From assembly GCF_958295425.1 (NCBI RefSeq), contig NC_081141.1, forward strand, positions 18,037,680 through 18,101,679: a DNA stretch of 64,000 nt. Reading direction: 5' to 3'. Position numbers and translations under genes: made by a program. The notes under the pieces are model-generated. The model was not told the origin of the DNA, did not search any database, and was given only the letters and a program-made list of their open reading frames with translations. The DNA comes from Solea solea (lineage: Eukaryota; Chordata; Actinopteri; Pleuronectiformes; Soleidae). Positions 1 to 12,290 of this stretch are shown here, piece after piece (position 1 is the stretch's first letter; the number at the start of each line of letters is the position of its first letter).

Positions 1-71
1 ATGGTCGAGCAGGCCAACTGAGCTTTTCATGAAGTGGACGTTAATGTTTTTGATTGCAAAAATGGTCTCAC

Positions 72-802
72 CAACAGTCATCTGCCTTTTCTCTGCTGCA
101 GACATATTGAAGACATCTGCCTGGTTGCCTGTGTCAGGTTTGTAGTAGGTTTCAATGTCAATAGAGAACTTCTCAACAAAGGGACAGGTGTATCTGAAAG
201 AGAGGAGTTAAAAACAATTAATAAACAAGTGACTGACAGACACTGAGGGAATTCTGTCTTCATTCAGAGACTTCCTTAAGGTCAGAACTACTTAATTTAA
301 AGAAACAGTACCCTTGCACTGAGAGCCATACCCATCTATTGTATCAATGGCTTTAGAAGCAAAGCTGTCAGCACTTTAATAGATAAATCAACAGGCGCAT
401 GAATACTACCAATATCCTGACAGTATAGTCAAGGGCACATTTCTTTTCAGTGTGTGTGTGTGTGTGTGTTTGTGTGTACAGAGCGACAGACAGGCTCATC
501 AGCACCAAACAGCCTGGGTGCACTGCTGGTCAAACACTGATCTGATGATCTGCTGCACTATATGGAGTATGATTTGCTCTGAGGACTTAAATGTTTGACA
601 AAATGTCAGCAAAAGCATCATGAAACTCACCACGTGTAAGATACTCTATGCATGACAATGAATATAGTTTGATTGATCACAAACCTTTAAATGTGTGTGC
701 ATGTACCAGCTTCACCAGTTACAGTCACGAGTACACTCCCATGCACAGCACATGGTGAAAAGCAGTCTCAACAGAGTTTACAGCACTCTCCGTCCTACAC
801 AG

Positions 803-838
<36 letters not shown>

Positions 839-3800
839 AGGTGGTCCGCCTGCTGAAGCAAACCTCACCTGGTGCGGGTGTAAGGGTAGGCGTTCCACGA
901 CTCTTCTTCAACCCTCAGTGCTGCTTTGGGCAAGATGGAGCGGAACCAGCTGGGGATGTGCTTGCCAATGTGGAAGACCTTGTGGGTGTACTGGCCAGTT
1001 CCGCCTGGTCCATCTGTGTAGGGTTTATTCTCCAAGATCTCCACCCCACTACCTTCGCCACAGCTCTCCTCTCTGCTTTTTTTCTGTGGAGAAGAAATGA
1101 AGCTGCAGTGAGTTGGAAGTGTATTGAAATTTGTATTCAAGCAGTAATGTTAAGGGTCTGTTACAGTAAAATGTAAATAAAAACATTCCCCATAATCTGA
1201 AGCATATACTGTATGCCATAAAAACAAAAATAAATGAATGACCATGGTGACTTTTACACCAACTGAAGAAGCTAAGGTTGTAATTCGGTTACAGATGCAA
1301 CTCAACTATGACGTTTAACTGGACTACTGTCCTTGCCAAGTATACAAACACTACTGAATAAAGTGTGTCAGCCTATGTTAGGTGGTGATATGCCTTGAGA
1401 TCAGCTTGTTAGTTTTTGTCGGTTTCTGGTTTCCCCATTATGACACACACTAAAACATCTTAAGCTGGGAGGTGGTTGGAAGCATGTTGACTATCAGCTT
1501 TTCTACAATCCATGAACTTTAAAATGATCATTTCTTTGAGCTGGTAGAGCAAACATGGATCAGTCTGAATTTCAGCATGTTTGCCTCACTGTTGTCTTCT
1601 TTCTGTGCAAAGACTTCTTCTTTTAAGCTAAGAGGTGGGACCTGTGGAACAAGTGCAAAGCACCAAGGCCAGTTTACGTCTGTTTGAACATAAACATGCA
1701 ATAGAAATTCATCTCCCCACAGCCTTCTCTGGGTGTATTACTCCAGCTTTTTTGCTCTGCTAAAATGTCATGTATTTTAAGTCTGGTTTTCGTCACACTA
1801 TCGCAAACATTAGATTTTCTCTGACGTCATGTAAGTGCAGTGACTGTTCAAACAACAGCAAAGGCACTAAACCTAACCACTTCCTGAAAGATCTGTCAGC
1901 TTGTTGAATTGCAAATAAGGAAGCCCAAAAACCAGCTCATGGAGCCACACCTTTCCCATATTTACATTCCAGGTGCACAGGGGAAGAGCAGCTGGGTGGA
2001 GCCTGCAGATGCAGTTGAATGGAGCAACTGCTCCGTGAACTGTAATTTTAAAGACAGGAATGTGAGACATGGCAAAAGGAAGATTTGTAATGGTTATGTA
2101 ATCACTGAAACAGGAACTATAGATAGTGGAACATAGTCCAAGTGCTGATGTTTTTAAAAAAATACTGGGAGCAAGGGGCAAGAACCATAAAAGTCAGTGA
2201 TTACTGGTGTATCATCTTTTCTTTTTCCCCTTATCAGCCATTATCTAGGCTTTCCACATACGAGAAATACATACAGAGTAAGTTTAACACTAGGTACAGC
2301 ACCAGGATAATAGGGAGACAGATTCCTCCTGTCAATTTAGTGGGGAGAGGCAATGCAGGCGAGGCAGTGAATCAGTAGAGTAGGGAGGAAGCCATGAGGC
2401 GGCCAGCACTCCGGACCTCATTACCTCTGACAGGTCATTCATTAGCCACCCGCTCTGCTCTCAACAGCCCAGACACAGCTCTAGAGACACAGCACAGACG
2501 CCACAACAGCCAGCACATGAGACACTGCCACAGTTGACATAAATGTCAAGGTTTCCTCCACATACCAACTGTATAGAAATGTATCCTACCAAGAAATGGA
2601 CACCTATTTCTAAACAATATCAACAACAGCCACAGTTTACCAAAAACAAGTGTTTCCATGTGTTTCGTTGGGGGGACTGTTCCTTTAATTGTGTAGCAGA
2701 CATGTGACAGCGGTCTTTTAAAAGCAGTGTCCCCTTCTTCTTTCCCCTGGAGCAACAGATGTGTCTGCAGTTCACCCTGAGAGAGATCACTGCACATTGG
2801 CCAGGGCAAAGCTGGGGTATGAAATGGGAGGTGAAGCAATATTTAGCAGGTTTGAAGTTAAATAGACACTAAATGTAATGTTGGATTCTTGATTAAAACT
2901 GTATGACATCTATATTTGTCACCTGACGTCAGAGAGCAGGGTAATCTATTACAAAGCTTTCTATTGTAAAATATGTTTTGACCATATTACCCACTGGGTT
3001 GCGAGTTCAGGTCCTGCCCTAAAATATCAGTTACAAAGTACTTTCTCTCACCTTTCATTAAACAATCATGAAAATAATATCTTGCTCCATGAAAGCCAAG
3101 TGTCTGTGTTTAGAGCCAACAGCTCTCACAGGATAGGAGTCATATCCTGGTTTTTTCCTCTTGCCATAAAGTTAGTGAGGCGTGTTTCCTGTTTGAGATG
3201 CCGCTTTTCTTTTCACTCTGATGACACAATTGGTTTCGTCAGAACATGATGGAATCAAGGGGGTAAATGAGAGATACTGAGATCATCTCATGTTTAATTT
3301 TTCACCCATTCTGCAATAAGGAAAGGAAGTGACAGGAGAGATGGGGTGAAGGATTGCCTGCTGGGTGCTACAGATATGGTCAGACTTTCCTAAGGCCCTA
3401 AATTCATCTGTGAGGCTTACATCTTGGATGGATTGCAGGTAGGCAGGCCTACGTGCTTCAGTTGCCCAGGCAACATACAGCAATGAAGCGGGGGTATCTA
3501 CAGACACCAGCAAAATCTTTGTTTCCTCTCTGCTCAGAATACAGCTCTCACTCTCCTCTCCTTCCATCCCCTCTCTCATTTCTTCCCCTTCCTCCTTCGC
3601 AGTCTCTTTTTTTATTTATATCCTCTATTTCCTCTTTTTATTCACTCCCTCTCTCGAACAAAACCCGACCACCGGCATGCTGCTGATGTCATGGTTGCCA
3701 TAGTGACAGAGGCCTCAGAGCAATCAGGCTGTGCAATGAGGGTGATGTCAGGGGGAAAGGTAACTATGGGTCACTAATGTGAGAATTCCTCTTCCTGTGA

Positions 3801-6098
3801 TTTGCTTACATGCTTCTTTCCATGAACTAAGACTTTGTGAAATCCTGTTTTGCACATGTTGTGTACAAAGAAGGATTTCATGTTATGCACAATGTCCCGT
3901 TTGATAAAATCTGACACAGGGTATGTAGAGGATCAACAAGTTAAATCCAAGGTTTCAAATGCTTCAATTGCTCCCTTAGCTGCATGTCACTTCATTCAGT
4001 CATCCCTTCTTTCCTGTCTTCTCACTTATGCCACAAAATAAAAGCCATAAAAGAAGTGTGGCACAGTGACTGGTTTGTGTTCTCTTGAAACATGTGTTTG
4101 CTTTGGGACACGTCCACTGAATCATGCTCCCGGCCATCTACAGCTCAACTGGTTTGCCTGATGTGTTAACACCAGGAGATGAATAAGAAAAACAAAAACA
4201 AAAAAAAACAAACAAAAGAGCAAGAGTAGTATAATCATTAAGGACTGTGTGGTAATCATCAAATATTTCTTGTGCAGGCAACATAAAGAGATGTCTTTAC
4301 ATTGAGACAACACTACAACTAAGGTTGGTATTCAGAGAATGTCAGTAACATTTTCTGACAGATTGCTTTTTATACAGCAACAATTTAAGAAAAAAAAAAA
4401 AGGCCCTCATTGCAGGTGAACAAAGCAGTAGTACTGTGGGTGGATATTCATTTTAGACAGCTTTGTTTACGTAAATACTAATTAATTTAGCTTAACTGTA
4501 ATACTTGTGGGAGTGACCTCACAGTGGGAAGTTCAGTGGTTTGCTGAATTGCTCAGAGTTAACTCTTTCCTCCTACCTGGAGGCTGCAGCTCTCACCTAT
4601 CATCTTATTTTGTGCTGTTATATGAACTATAAAGAGAAACTCATATAAAACCCACCATAAATTTAGCTGCACTCCACTTGACGATGCACTATGATGACGC
4701 TGTGTTTCCATCATGGTACGGTATGGTTGGAACAGTTAAGTCCTGGGTCAGGCTTGCGTATTGACTGAGAATAGTACTTTTACTTAGTCGGTGAGGTGTG
4801 GGCTATGTCCGATGGACACGTAAGATGTCAAGCTTTGTATGAGAATAGACTGTGAGCATTTGCCTCGACTTCCATGGGATACTTACACCGATTGCAAGGG
4901 GGTGAAGTTTTTCGGTCACCCAATCAGCTGACTGACGTGGGTGGAGTCTGTCTAACTATATCATGCCATTTTACTCTGGTACCCCAAGGGAAAGGTATCA
5001 AAGAATGTAACGGTTGGGGACAGTTATTTTGGTACTAGTCCTAATGGAAACGCAAAAAAATACAAACCGAACTGTATCGAACCAAACTGTTCCACTCAAT
5101 GGAAACACAGCTTTATTTACTTAACATGATTCATATTGCAAATGTCACCCTTTCACATTAACATCACAAAACAAGATCTCAGAGACAAGACTCTAAAAAC
5201 CAAAAACCGGGCTTAACAGGCCTGTAACATCAACCTGCTCTTGACCACATGTAAAATGTAACCTCGTGCTACACGTTCAATGTCATCCAGCTCAAAATCC
5301 TGCAAAAATGGCTGAATGTTTAAGTGCCAGAGGTCAGCATGTGACTCAAACCATAAAAATGTAAACAGTGTGAACGTGTGCAATATCCAAACAACAGTAA
5401 TCACAGGCGGAACTGTTGTAATTTGAGCTCCATGCCTTTCTTATGTACTGTTGCAAACAGTGCACCTGGCAGTTCCACTGGATTAAATAAATCCTCCGTC
5501 ACATACACATGACATATGAAGAGAAAACATGTTGCCACACAAAGCGGCATAAACCAGCCTTTCCTGTTGACAGGTGGGAATTCTTAAGCTCTCACACACA
5601 CAGACCATAGGTCTTCAGCCGAGAGCCTGGTTGGAGGAATGAAATTGAATCTGACACAGACTAAACATCCTGTCCATCTACATGGTAAAGCATGTGTGTG
5701 CGCACACTTTCCACAGAGAGCAGCCACACTGTATCTGAAGACACATGCAGCCTATGACGAATGGAAATAACCAGCTTCAGAGAGTTTAAATTGGATAATC
5801 TATCAGCACACAAGCTCTCTTTGTTCCATTACTCCACCAGGGTCAGACACCGTGTGACCAATCACTCCATAATTGAGTATGCTGCGATTGCAATTTTGAT
5901 TAAAAAAAAAACAATGTTAATTTATCTCCCTTTTCTTTTCATCTCTTTGGCTTCCTGGCTATTTTTGCCAGGGCCGTGGGGGTGGGAGTTTGGCAGGCAA
6001 TTGTGAAGTTGTGATCTCACCTGAATCATATATAGCTGGGCGATGCGGTACTCCTCCACACTCAGGGGCATGGGGATGCGGTACTCCTTGATAAGCAT
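72..6098 (-). CDS. pitpnm2: Membrane-associated phosphatidylinositol transfer protein 2, N-terminal part (three coding exons; gene continues off left edge)
   Basis: Coding exons in gene order are 6098-6021 (26 codons, ATG at 6098), 1083-869 and 193-72. The phases join perfectly (78 + 215 + 122 nt, leaving one base of a split Asp codon) and all introns are GT-AG. The product covers about the first 138 residues of the PITP lipid-exchange domain: it opens MLIKEYRIPM, continues with KKSREES and GSGVEILENKPYTDGPGG, then SWNAYPYTRTRYTCPFVEKF. These blocks are typical of the PITPNM/Nir family, which carries PI and phosphatidic acid between ER and plasma membrane. The family also has FFAT, DDHD and LNS2 regions, which must lie left of position 72. 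I chose pitpnm2 over pitpnm1 or pitpnm3 because the opening is closest to PITPNM2 and the neighbouring genes are those of human 12q24.31. The paralogue choice is less certain than the family. Confidence 0.9.
194..868. other. pitpnm2 intron with two (TG)n microsatellites
   Basis: The intron lies between coding exons 2 and 3 of pitpnm2. It holds (TG)n tracts at about 450-477 and 804-837. The second ends only about 30 bases from the donor of exon 2 (the donor GT sits at 868-867 on the minus strand). I see no other gene signal. Confidence 0.7.
1280..1600. repeat. Dispersed repeat, copy without nested MITE
   Basis: It shares ordered blocks with 29560-29960: GGACTACTGT, CCAAGTATACA, AAAGTGTGTC, AGGTGG followed by TGCCTTG, and CATGAACTTTAAAATG. 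Divergence is high, so the repeat is old. It lies in a pitpnm2 intron. Confidence 0.6.
3540..3660 (+). repeat. Polypyrimidine tract
   Basis: About 120 bases are almost entirely C and T on the plus strand, built from CTCTC, CTTCC and TTTATT blocks. Tracts like this can form triplex DNA. It lies inside a pitpnm2 intron and is not next to a detected exon. Confidence 0.6.
4699..5111. mobile_element. MITE with 13-bp terminal inverted repeats
   Basis: The element begins GCTGTGTTTCCAT and ends with the exact reverse complement ATGGAAACACAGC at 5099-5111. It has no coding capacity. A partial copy at about 53792-53935 keeps the left end and the internal block TCAGGCTTGCGT. I saw no convincing target duplication, so the superfamily is open. 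Confidence 0.7.
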
Positions 6099-6255
6099 TG
6101 TGAATCTTAGATAAGGGGGAAAGGGGGATGAGGGAGAAGATTGCAAAAGGGAAGGGAGGGACAGAGGGAAGGAAGGGGGAGAGGGGACAGAACAAACTCT
6201 GGGGCTCCTACACGAGGCTCGTCAAATCACCAACTGAAGTCCACATTGATGGTTC
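6099..6255 (-). other. pitpnm2: pitpnm2 5' UTR exon sequence and 3' splice sites upstream of the start codon
   Basis: Two minus-strand acceptor sites precede the ATG. One ends at 6106 (CTAAG, then ATTCACA before the ATG) and follows an unusually long pyrimidine tract that reads as purines on the plus strand at 6113-6190. The other ends at 6256 (TCTTCTGCCACAG) and is textbook quality. Either the start-codon exon runs from 6255 to 6021, or a short UTR exon (about 6255-6231, possible donor GTGATT) is spliced to the exon starting at 6105. The sequence alone does not decide. The start codon itself is secure because the reading frame matches the family from its first residue. Confidence 0.5.
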
Positions 6256-6705
6256 CTGTGGCAGAAGACAAGAACAAAGTGCATGACATTAATATATGAA
6301 TACATCTAAAAAATACATTTCATCAGGCACTGGAAGTTTGTTATAGTCAAAACATGCTGTGTAGCTTGATTTCCAGGAATACCCAACAAGAGCAGAAACC
6401 AGCTTCAGTCACCACCAAATTCCAGCACAAGCAAAAAATAACAGCACAGGGACTCATTTCAGAGGCTACAGGATTCCTATGTACATAGGTGAACATACAT
6501 TCTCATCGCTCACACACAGATGAAGAGGAGAAAATAGCCGCAGTGTTATTCAGAATATATTCTCTATACTATATGTCTGATCCAAGCCTTGGCGTCGACG
6601 ACAAGCATCAGCGTCTTCAACATCCAGCAATTCAGGTCTAACTAAGGCACTTCCCAGGATAAACTTCTCTTCTTATACGCAGGCCACAAGCCCTGTGACT
6701 GTGTG

Positions 6706-6707
<2 letters not shown>

Positions 6708-6760
<53 letters not shown>
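6708..6760 (+). repeat. (TG)n microsatellite
   Basis: An almost pure TG dinucleotide run of about 26 units. It lies in the stretch upstream of the pitpnm2 start codon and is likely polymorphic in length. Confidence 0.95.
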
Positions 6761-6764
<4 letters not shown>

Positions 6765-7459
6765 ACCAAAGTCTACAGAAAGCACCCGTGCCTTGCCGAT
6801 AGTCCCAGCAGTCACCACTTCCCTCCAAACCCCTCAGCGCTCTCACATGGCGGGGCTCATTCTGCATAAGAGGGATTACAGTTGAGTGGGGAGAATTACA
6901 TAACGCTGTAAGAGCCCCCGATGCATAAGCGAGGTTTCACAAATAGCAGCTTTAAGAATCAAACACAAAGCATTGTTTTCAAACCACTGGGCAGATGGGG
7001 GTAGGTGTGGGCTATACATACACAACGTGTGGGTGGTGCAAGTTGGAAAAGTCTGCTTTGACCGCTGAGGGAAGAGCAACTCTCCAAAGCCAAGCAAGTA
7101 CAAAACAGGATCATGACTGTGCAGCGATGAACCACGCTGTGGTGGGAGTTTATCCAAATTAAATATCACAGGTGCCAACTAAGGTGACACGTTCTCTGAA
7201 TCGGAGTCAATAAGGATGGGAAGATATCTATATTACTTCAAAGATCTCATCTATGAAAATAAATATGGCACAGAAAGATGCTAATTAAAATACTTTTGAA
7301 AACTATTGAAACTCTTGCAGGCTGCATATCTAATATGCAGATCGAGGCAGATTTATTCCCAATAATATAATTTGCTCTCACATCATCCTCCTCTTCCTCA
7401 CATATATTCTTCAGACACTGTTACAGTGATATTAGATTAAGAAGGAGACAGAGAAAATA

Positions 7460-7625
7460 TGACTCTAATTATTATCTTTCTTGTTATTTGTTTCTTTTTC
7501 TATGCACTCAAGGCAAAATCCCTCAGCTCTACTCTGATCACTTACCCTGGTATATACAGTAGAACAGTATTTCTGATTTTTCTCCAAGTACCACCAGAGG
7601 AAGCGCGTGTACCTCTGGTGAAACA
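7460..7625 (-). repeat. Dispersed repeat, copy 1 of 3
   Basis: Read on the minus strand it carries CTTCCTCTGGTGGTACTTGG, then AATCAGAAATACTGTTCTAC and GTATATACCAGGGTAAGTGATCAG. The same order of blocks occurs on the plus strand at 34255-34400 and 63840-64000. All three copies end in A/T-rich sequence with AATAATAAT. It is noncoding and probably the end of a transposon family. The short open frames across it are not genes. Confidence 0.65.
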
Positions 7626-8224
7626 CACCACAGTTTGAGAACCATGTATATATAGCAGTTGGGGGGGGGGGGAACCTCCACACCTGTTAATAACTCAGTA
7701 ACAAAGACAAAATCAGTTAGTGTATTCAGATATGTCAAAGGAATGTCTGCAGTGCTGAGGAGCCTCTGAATTATACAATGTGACTACGTGTGAGCGAGGA
7801 CAACACTGTCCCACTACAGTTTGTGTTAGGCCCGCCCAATTGCATAACCCCAATATTCACTCTGTTCTGACCTATTGCAGCAACAGAACCTCCCTCTGGC
7901 ACTCAGCCATTCCGTCTAAATCACACTAATATTCCCACTGCGTCACACATCCAACAAAGAAAGGCCAGCTTTGAGGTACTGGTCAAACTAAGGCTTTTAC
8001 TTCCCCACCTCCTGAGTGCTCACCCCTACGACTCCCCAGTGAAGGCACATTCACAGGACGTGTCTGACACACTGCTAGAAAAAAAGATGCAGCCTGGTCT
8101 GGATTTTTTCTAACATATGGTGAGGCGTTCTGATGAAGACAAATTAAAAATGTAAAGCATAAAAAATGCCTGTTTCAAACGCTGTCAAATAAGTCAATGC
8201 AGATGAATCCTTTCAGCTCCACCA

Positions 8225-9020
8225 ACTCTCTGTGTTTCTCAGTATAATGTTTTTTTTTGTTTTCATGTTGGCCGGCGACATTCCAGTACTGTGCAGCCAT
8301 AGAGCCAGACACATGCACACAGGTTGGAGTACGACTGACAACACAAAGAAGCACCTACGAAAAGTTCTACTGCTCAAAAAAACCTGGTCGTTTGGCAGTT
8401 TGAGGGGATAAATGCCTCTTGTCTCCTCCCACCCCTGCACTGCTGCTGCATACACAAATGCTCCCTCAATCAGGTCTGACAGTTTTGCTCAGCAGAGCCC
8501 GTATTCAAATAAAAGACGCAATATAAAAATGACGTTACATCGTATCGGCTCACAAAGACTAAACCAAAGCAGAATAATAGGGGTGGGTACCTCACGATAT
8601 GATACACGATACGTGGTCCACGATACCAATAATATCACAATACAACGATTCTGTTATAATCAATATATTGCAAGACAGTCATATAGCGATACATCACATG
8701 TCTAACTGAGGAAAACAAAATGTCCGTGAAAAGTTAAAAGTGCAGGATTTCTATCGACAACATAGAGAACAAAGCGCATAAAGTCTATGTATTGAACGTT
8801 TCCCTCATTAACTTGAGCAGCGCCGCCACAAGTAGACATGAAGTAGTGACGCCTGGCAAGTAAAACTGGCAGGGACTGTGGGAATACTTTAGAGAGCCTT
8901 ACTTTATTAATTAAAATATCGATATTTGAAGGATAATCATATATCACCAAATTAATATTTTTGACCCACCCCTACGGAATAATAACAACAACAAAAATTT
9001 ACCAAAAGTTCCACACTGCA
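8225..9020. repeat. Dispersed host repeat, copy A, carrying a nested hAT-like MITE
   Basis: Blocks here align in order with 20735-21510: GGCGACATTCCA versus GGCGACATTACC; GCTCCCTCAATCAGGTCTGA versus GCTCCCTCAGTCAGGTCTGA; CACAAAGACTAAACC versus CACAAAGACCAAAG; and AACAACAACAAAAATT. Copy A is interrupted at 8578-8974 by a MITE that copy B lacks. The function and superfamily of the host repeat are unknown. Confidence 0.65.
8578..8974. mobile_element. hAT-like MITE with 8-bp target duplication
   Basis: The ends are TAGGGGTGGGT and ACCCACCCCTA, an 11-bp perfect inverted pair. The flanks are CAGAATAA (8570-8577) and CGGAATAA (8975-8982), an 8-bp target duplication with one mismatch, as expected for hAT elements. 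The interior is noncoding and rich in CACGATA and ATATCAC motifs. The uninserted site is visible in the second copy of the host repeat (CAGAATAT at 21455-21462). Confidence 0.85.
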
Positions 9021-11894
9021 GCATTCACATTGTCTCCAACATATAGAACAATGCATGGACAAAATCGGAGCAGGCCACGACATTTTGCTGAAAATAACCA
9101 CACTCTTGGGAAAGGCAGGGATTAAACTAGGCTAGCTGGAGAGGAAAGAAAGGAAAGCCTGTGGCTCAGGAGCCTGTGGGGCCCCTAGATGTCAGAGTCA
9201 GACTATAGAAGGTCATTCATGTTGACAGTACTTATAATAAACAGTTGTCACAATCTCCTTGAAGCACAATGTGGAAACAGCTTGAATGTGGGTTGCAACC
9301 GATGCTGCAATAAACTTTGAGTGTTCCCTCTTGGCCACGTGACTGTGGATGTGACATCTGCACTGACTGGAAGTCATTCAGCATGACGTGTTAACACTAA
9401 CTCTGAATGTCTGATTATCTGCCAGAGAAGAAGAAAAAAACCACTGTGTGAATCCAAAGCTCAGCCAGCTGCCATGGACTGGCAACCCGCATACAAGGAA
9501 GTGACACCAGGAATGTGCAGAGAGACAGGAAGTGCTATAGCCATCATAACAGACAGGGACACCGTACAAGTCATAGCATTACTGTGTTCAGCAGAATGTG
9601 TTAGGAGCCTGCAGTGATGACAATGTACAGGGATTTCTTCAACAAATTGTTAAATCATTCAATTTGCGTTGGTTTATAGAATAGATTTTATTTTGCTTCA
9701 GAACACACAACACATACGTGTGTCTTTATATTAAAGGCACACACAATACTGTGCAAAAAGATTATTGGAATTTGAATTTAAAATGATAAGACGAAATTTC
9801 AGCTTCACAGAGAGAGGAGAGTGTTGAGCTGGCCCTGTGTTCCACCCACACTTCCTCCCAGCATTGCAAGACCATAAGTACAGACAATGAGTTCAACTAA
9901 AAATCACTTGGTTCTGTAATATAATTAAAAATAGGGATTTGTTAAATTTTGATGCTTTGTGTTATAAGTTAGGCAAGGAAGATTTTATCGTTATTTACAG
10001 ATTTGTAGTTTCTTTATGAAGGAAATAAAGCCCCTTGCCATCAACGAAAACCCAGGTATAATACAAATATTCATCGACGCTTATGACTCTAAAAGTCCAA
10101 AGGGCACCATTGGTAAACTTTTCAAAAGCTTCATGGCCATGAATAAGAATTCAACAAACTATATGAGACAAATTCTTTAGTAGGGCGAGATTTCTGCTGG
10201 AAAAAAATGTTATGACTGGTGGTCGAATATATTATTAAGCTGTCAAATAAATTAACTCATTCAACATGTGTACAATAAATACAATAGACCTTTTTCCACA
10301 ACAAATACCCGTCGACATGAAATAGTCGGCAAAACACAGGTTTTACCAATAACACTAATTAGGGTTACACTGCAGGTTTAAGAGAGCCTGGGTCGTGCTA
10401 TTGTTCAAGTGTAAGGGTAGGTCACACTTAATACTTGTACAAGCGGTTTTATTTTAAAACTGCACAGTAAAGTGATGACGAGAAATAATTAGACTGTATG
10501 GTTCACTATAGCATTGCTTAAACAACAGAACTAATGGCGGAGACTTTTGCACAGCACTGTTTAATACAAATACTGGGCCTATGTCAACCATTTTCAATGT
10601 TTATTTTCTAAAATTGCTTTTTACTGAAACATGAAAACGTTTCAGCATACTGTTTGCAGTGTCCGTCTTATTATTTCCTAGCTCTTGGCAGCAACAGATG
10701 GACACGACCAAACTGGCATCCGAAAAAATGTGTTTGTTGCATATTTTGTTCTGTTCTATTAATAACAATTATGCGACAGATTATTGGGGCCATCTGACTT
10801 CTCCACAAATATATTTATATATATCCTTCACAGCAGCACTTGATGATACGTGCTGATCCTGAAAATGCCACAGTTCCCTGATGGTATTACCTGTATTTCT
10901 CTGACTCCTTCCGCTGTGACTGATGCAGATGCTGTGCACACTGCAGAGCCAAGGCCCTGGATGATCTACCAGCAGCCTCGAGAGAGAGAGAGAACTGGCA
11001 TCATGCTTGACCCAGAAAAAAACCCTCTCACTCACAATAGTTTAAAAATAGCTCAGTCACAATAATCCTAGCATACGCAAGCAAAGTGCTTGACGTTGTT
11101 TGTTCAGAGAATATTCTCATTCCCTTCTAAAAATACCAGCTCTGCTCCCCTCTAGGCCATGACGCAATAGCGGCACACGCCAATGCACAGCAGCGCTCAT
11201 CACAACGCAACCTAAAAGGTTCCTGCTCTCATTTCAACAAAGCCGATGGATTGCTACAAGGTAGTTTGAGTAAGATGGTGTTCTGTACCTTTGCCCATCA
11301 CCGCTTTCCTAATCTGTACCTGATGTATATAATCCTGAAAGTACCTTATCTGTGACCCTCGGTGAACCACCGAGGCCACCGACTCAAAGCATGACCGTTT
11401 AAAATCCCATTTTACCCATATTTCTATTTTCAAACCTGAAAAAGACACAAACATGAGCTATAAACATCAATGGAAGCAGACGTCAACACATCTCCTGTGA
11501 CATCATATTCCTAATCCGGTTATTTTCTTTAATTTCTTTCTCATCTCATGATCTTTTTACAAGAGTTGGTATCCACCATGCATTAATACCACAGGTGGTG
11601 CCTCTAAAGTTACAGCCATATTGCAATATTTCATGACGTGATAATGTAGTGATTCTTTGAAGCACTTTATCATTTTGGAAGAACTGGTGACTGTGTTTTT
11701 CTGACACTAGTTATGCGTTGTATGTATATAAGCCTCGAAACAGTAGTTGGCAGCAGGTTCTTCAAAATTTTCCATTCATTCGACTTTTCCCCCTCACTCC
11801 TCAAAATCTCTACATTGTTTATGCATTAAACATCGTTCTTAAAACAGATTACAGATACCTTGCTTAGGGTATCCTAATACAATAAAAAAAACAA

Positions 11895-12169
11895 TAGGGC
11901 TGCAACTAATGATTATTTTCATAATCAATGAATCTGTCATTTATTTTCTGTTAGAAAATGTTGAAAAGTGGAAATGATGACGTTCTCAAATGTCTTGTTC
12001 TGTCCACAAACTTAAATTAAACCATTTTAATGATTTCTTTGTTTATATCGAGCAAGATAACCAGAAAATACTACTAAGAGTGCTTGTTTGAATTGTTTGA
12101 AAATCAAAATAGTTGATTCATTTAGTAATCAATTAATTAACGATTACTCGAGTAACTGTTTTAGCCCTA
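11895..12169. mobile_element. hAT-like MITE (TAGGGCTGCAAC family)
   Basis: It starts TAGGGCTGCAACTAATGATTA and ends TTTTAGCCCTA. The interior carries the family signature GAAAATGTTGAAAAG, TGTCCACAAAC, GATTTCTTTG and GAGCAA. A second partial element of the same family follows at 12176. No matching target duplication is visible. Confidence 0.75.
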
Positions 12170-12175
12170 GTTTTT

Positions 12176-12290
12176 TAGGGCTGCAATGATTATACAATTA
12201 CTAAACTGATTGTTATAAAAACGAATAATTTAGTAACTGATTAATAATTGATAATAGTGTTTTTCAGATTTTTCAGCTTCTTAAATGAGA
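12176..12290. mobile_element. Partial hAT-like MITE (TAGGGCTGCAA family)
   Basis: Starts TAGGGCTGCAATGATTATAC and fades after TTTTTCAGCTTCTTAAATGAGAATG, a block found in the arms of the full elements. The right terminus is missing. Confidence 0.5.

Larger units (their letters stand above)
1084..6020. other. pitpnm2 intron between coding exons 1 and 2
   Basis: This 4.9-kb intron contains an old dispersed repeat at about 1280-1600 (second copy near 29560-29960), a pyrimidine-rich stretch at 3540-3660 and a MITE at 4699-5111. The open frames within it are short and show no family resemblance. Confidence 0.6.

Noticed and set aside
691..1176. 161-codon plus-strand open frame with a Cys-Val run
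   Set aside because: The run is a translated (TG)n microsatellite and the remainder is antisense to pitpnm2 exon 2.
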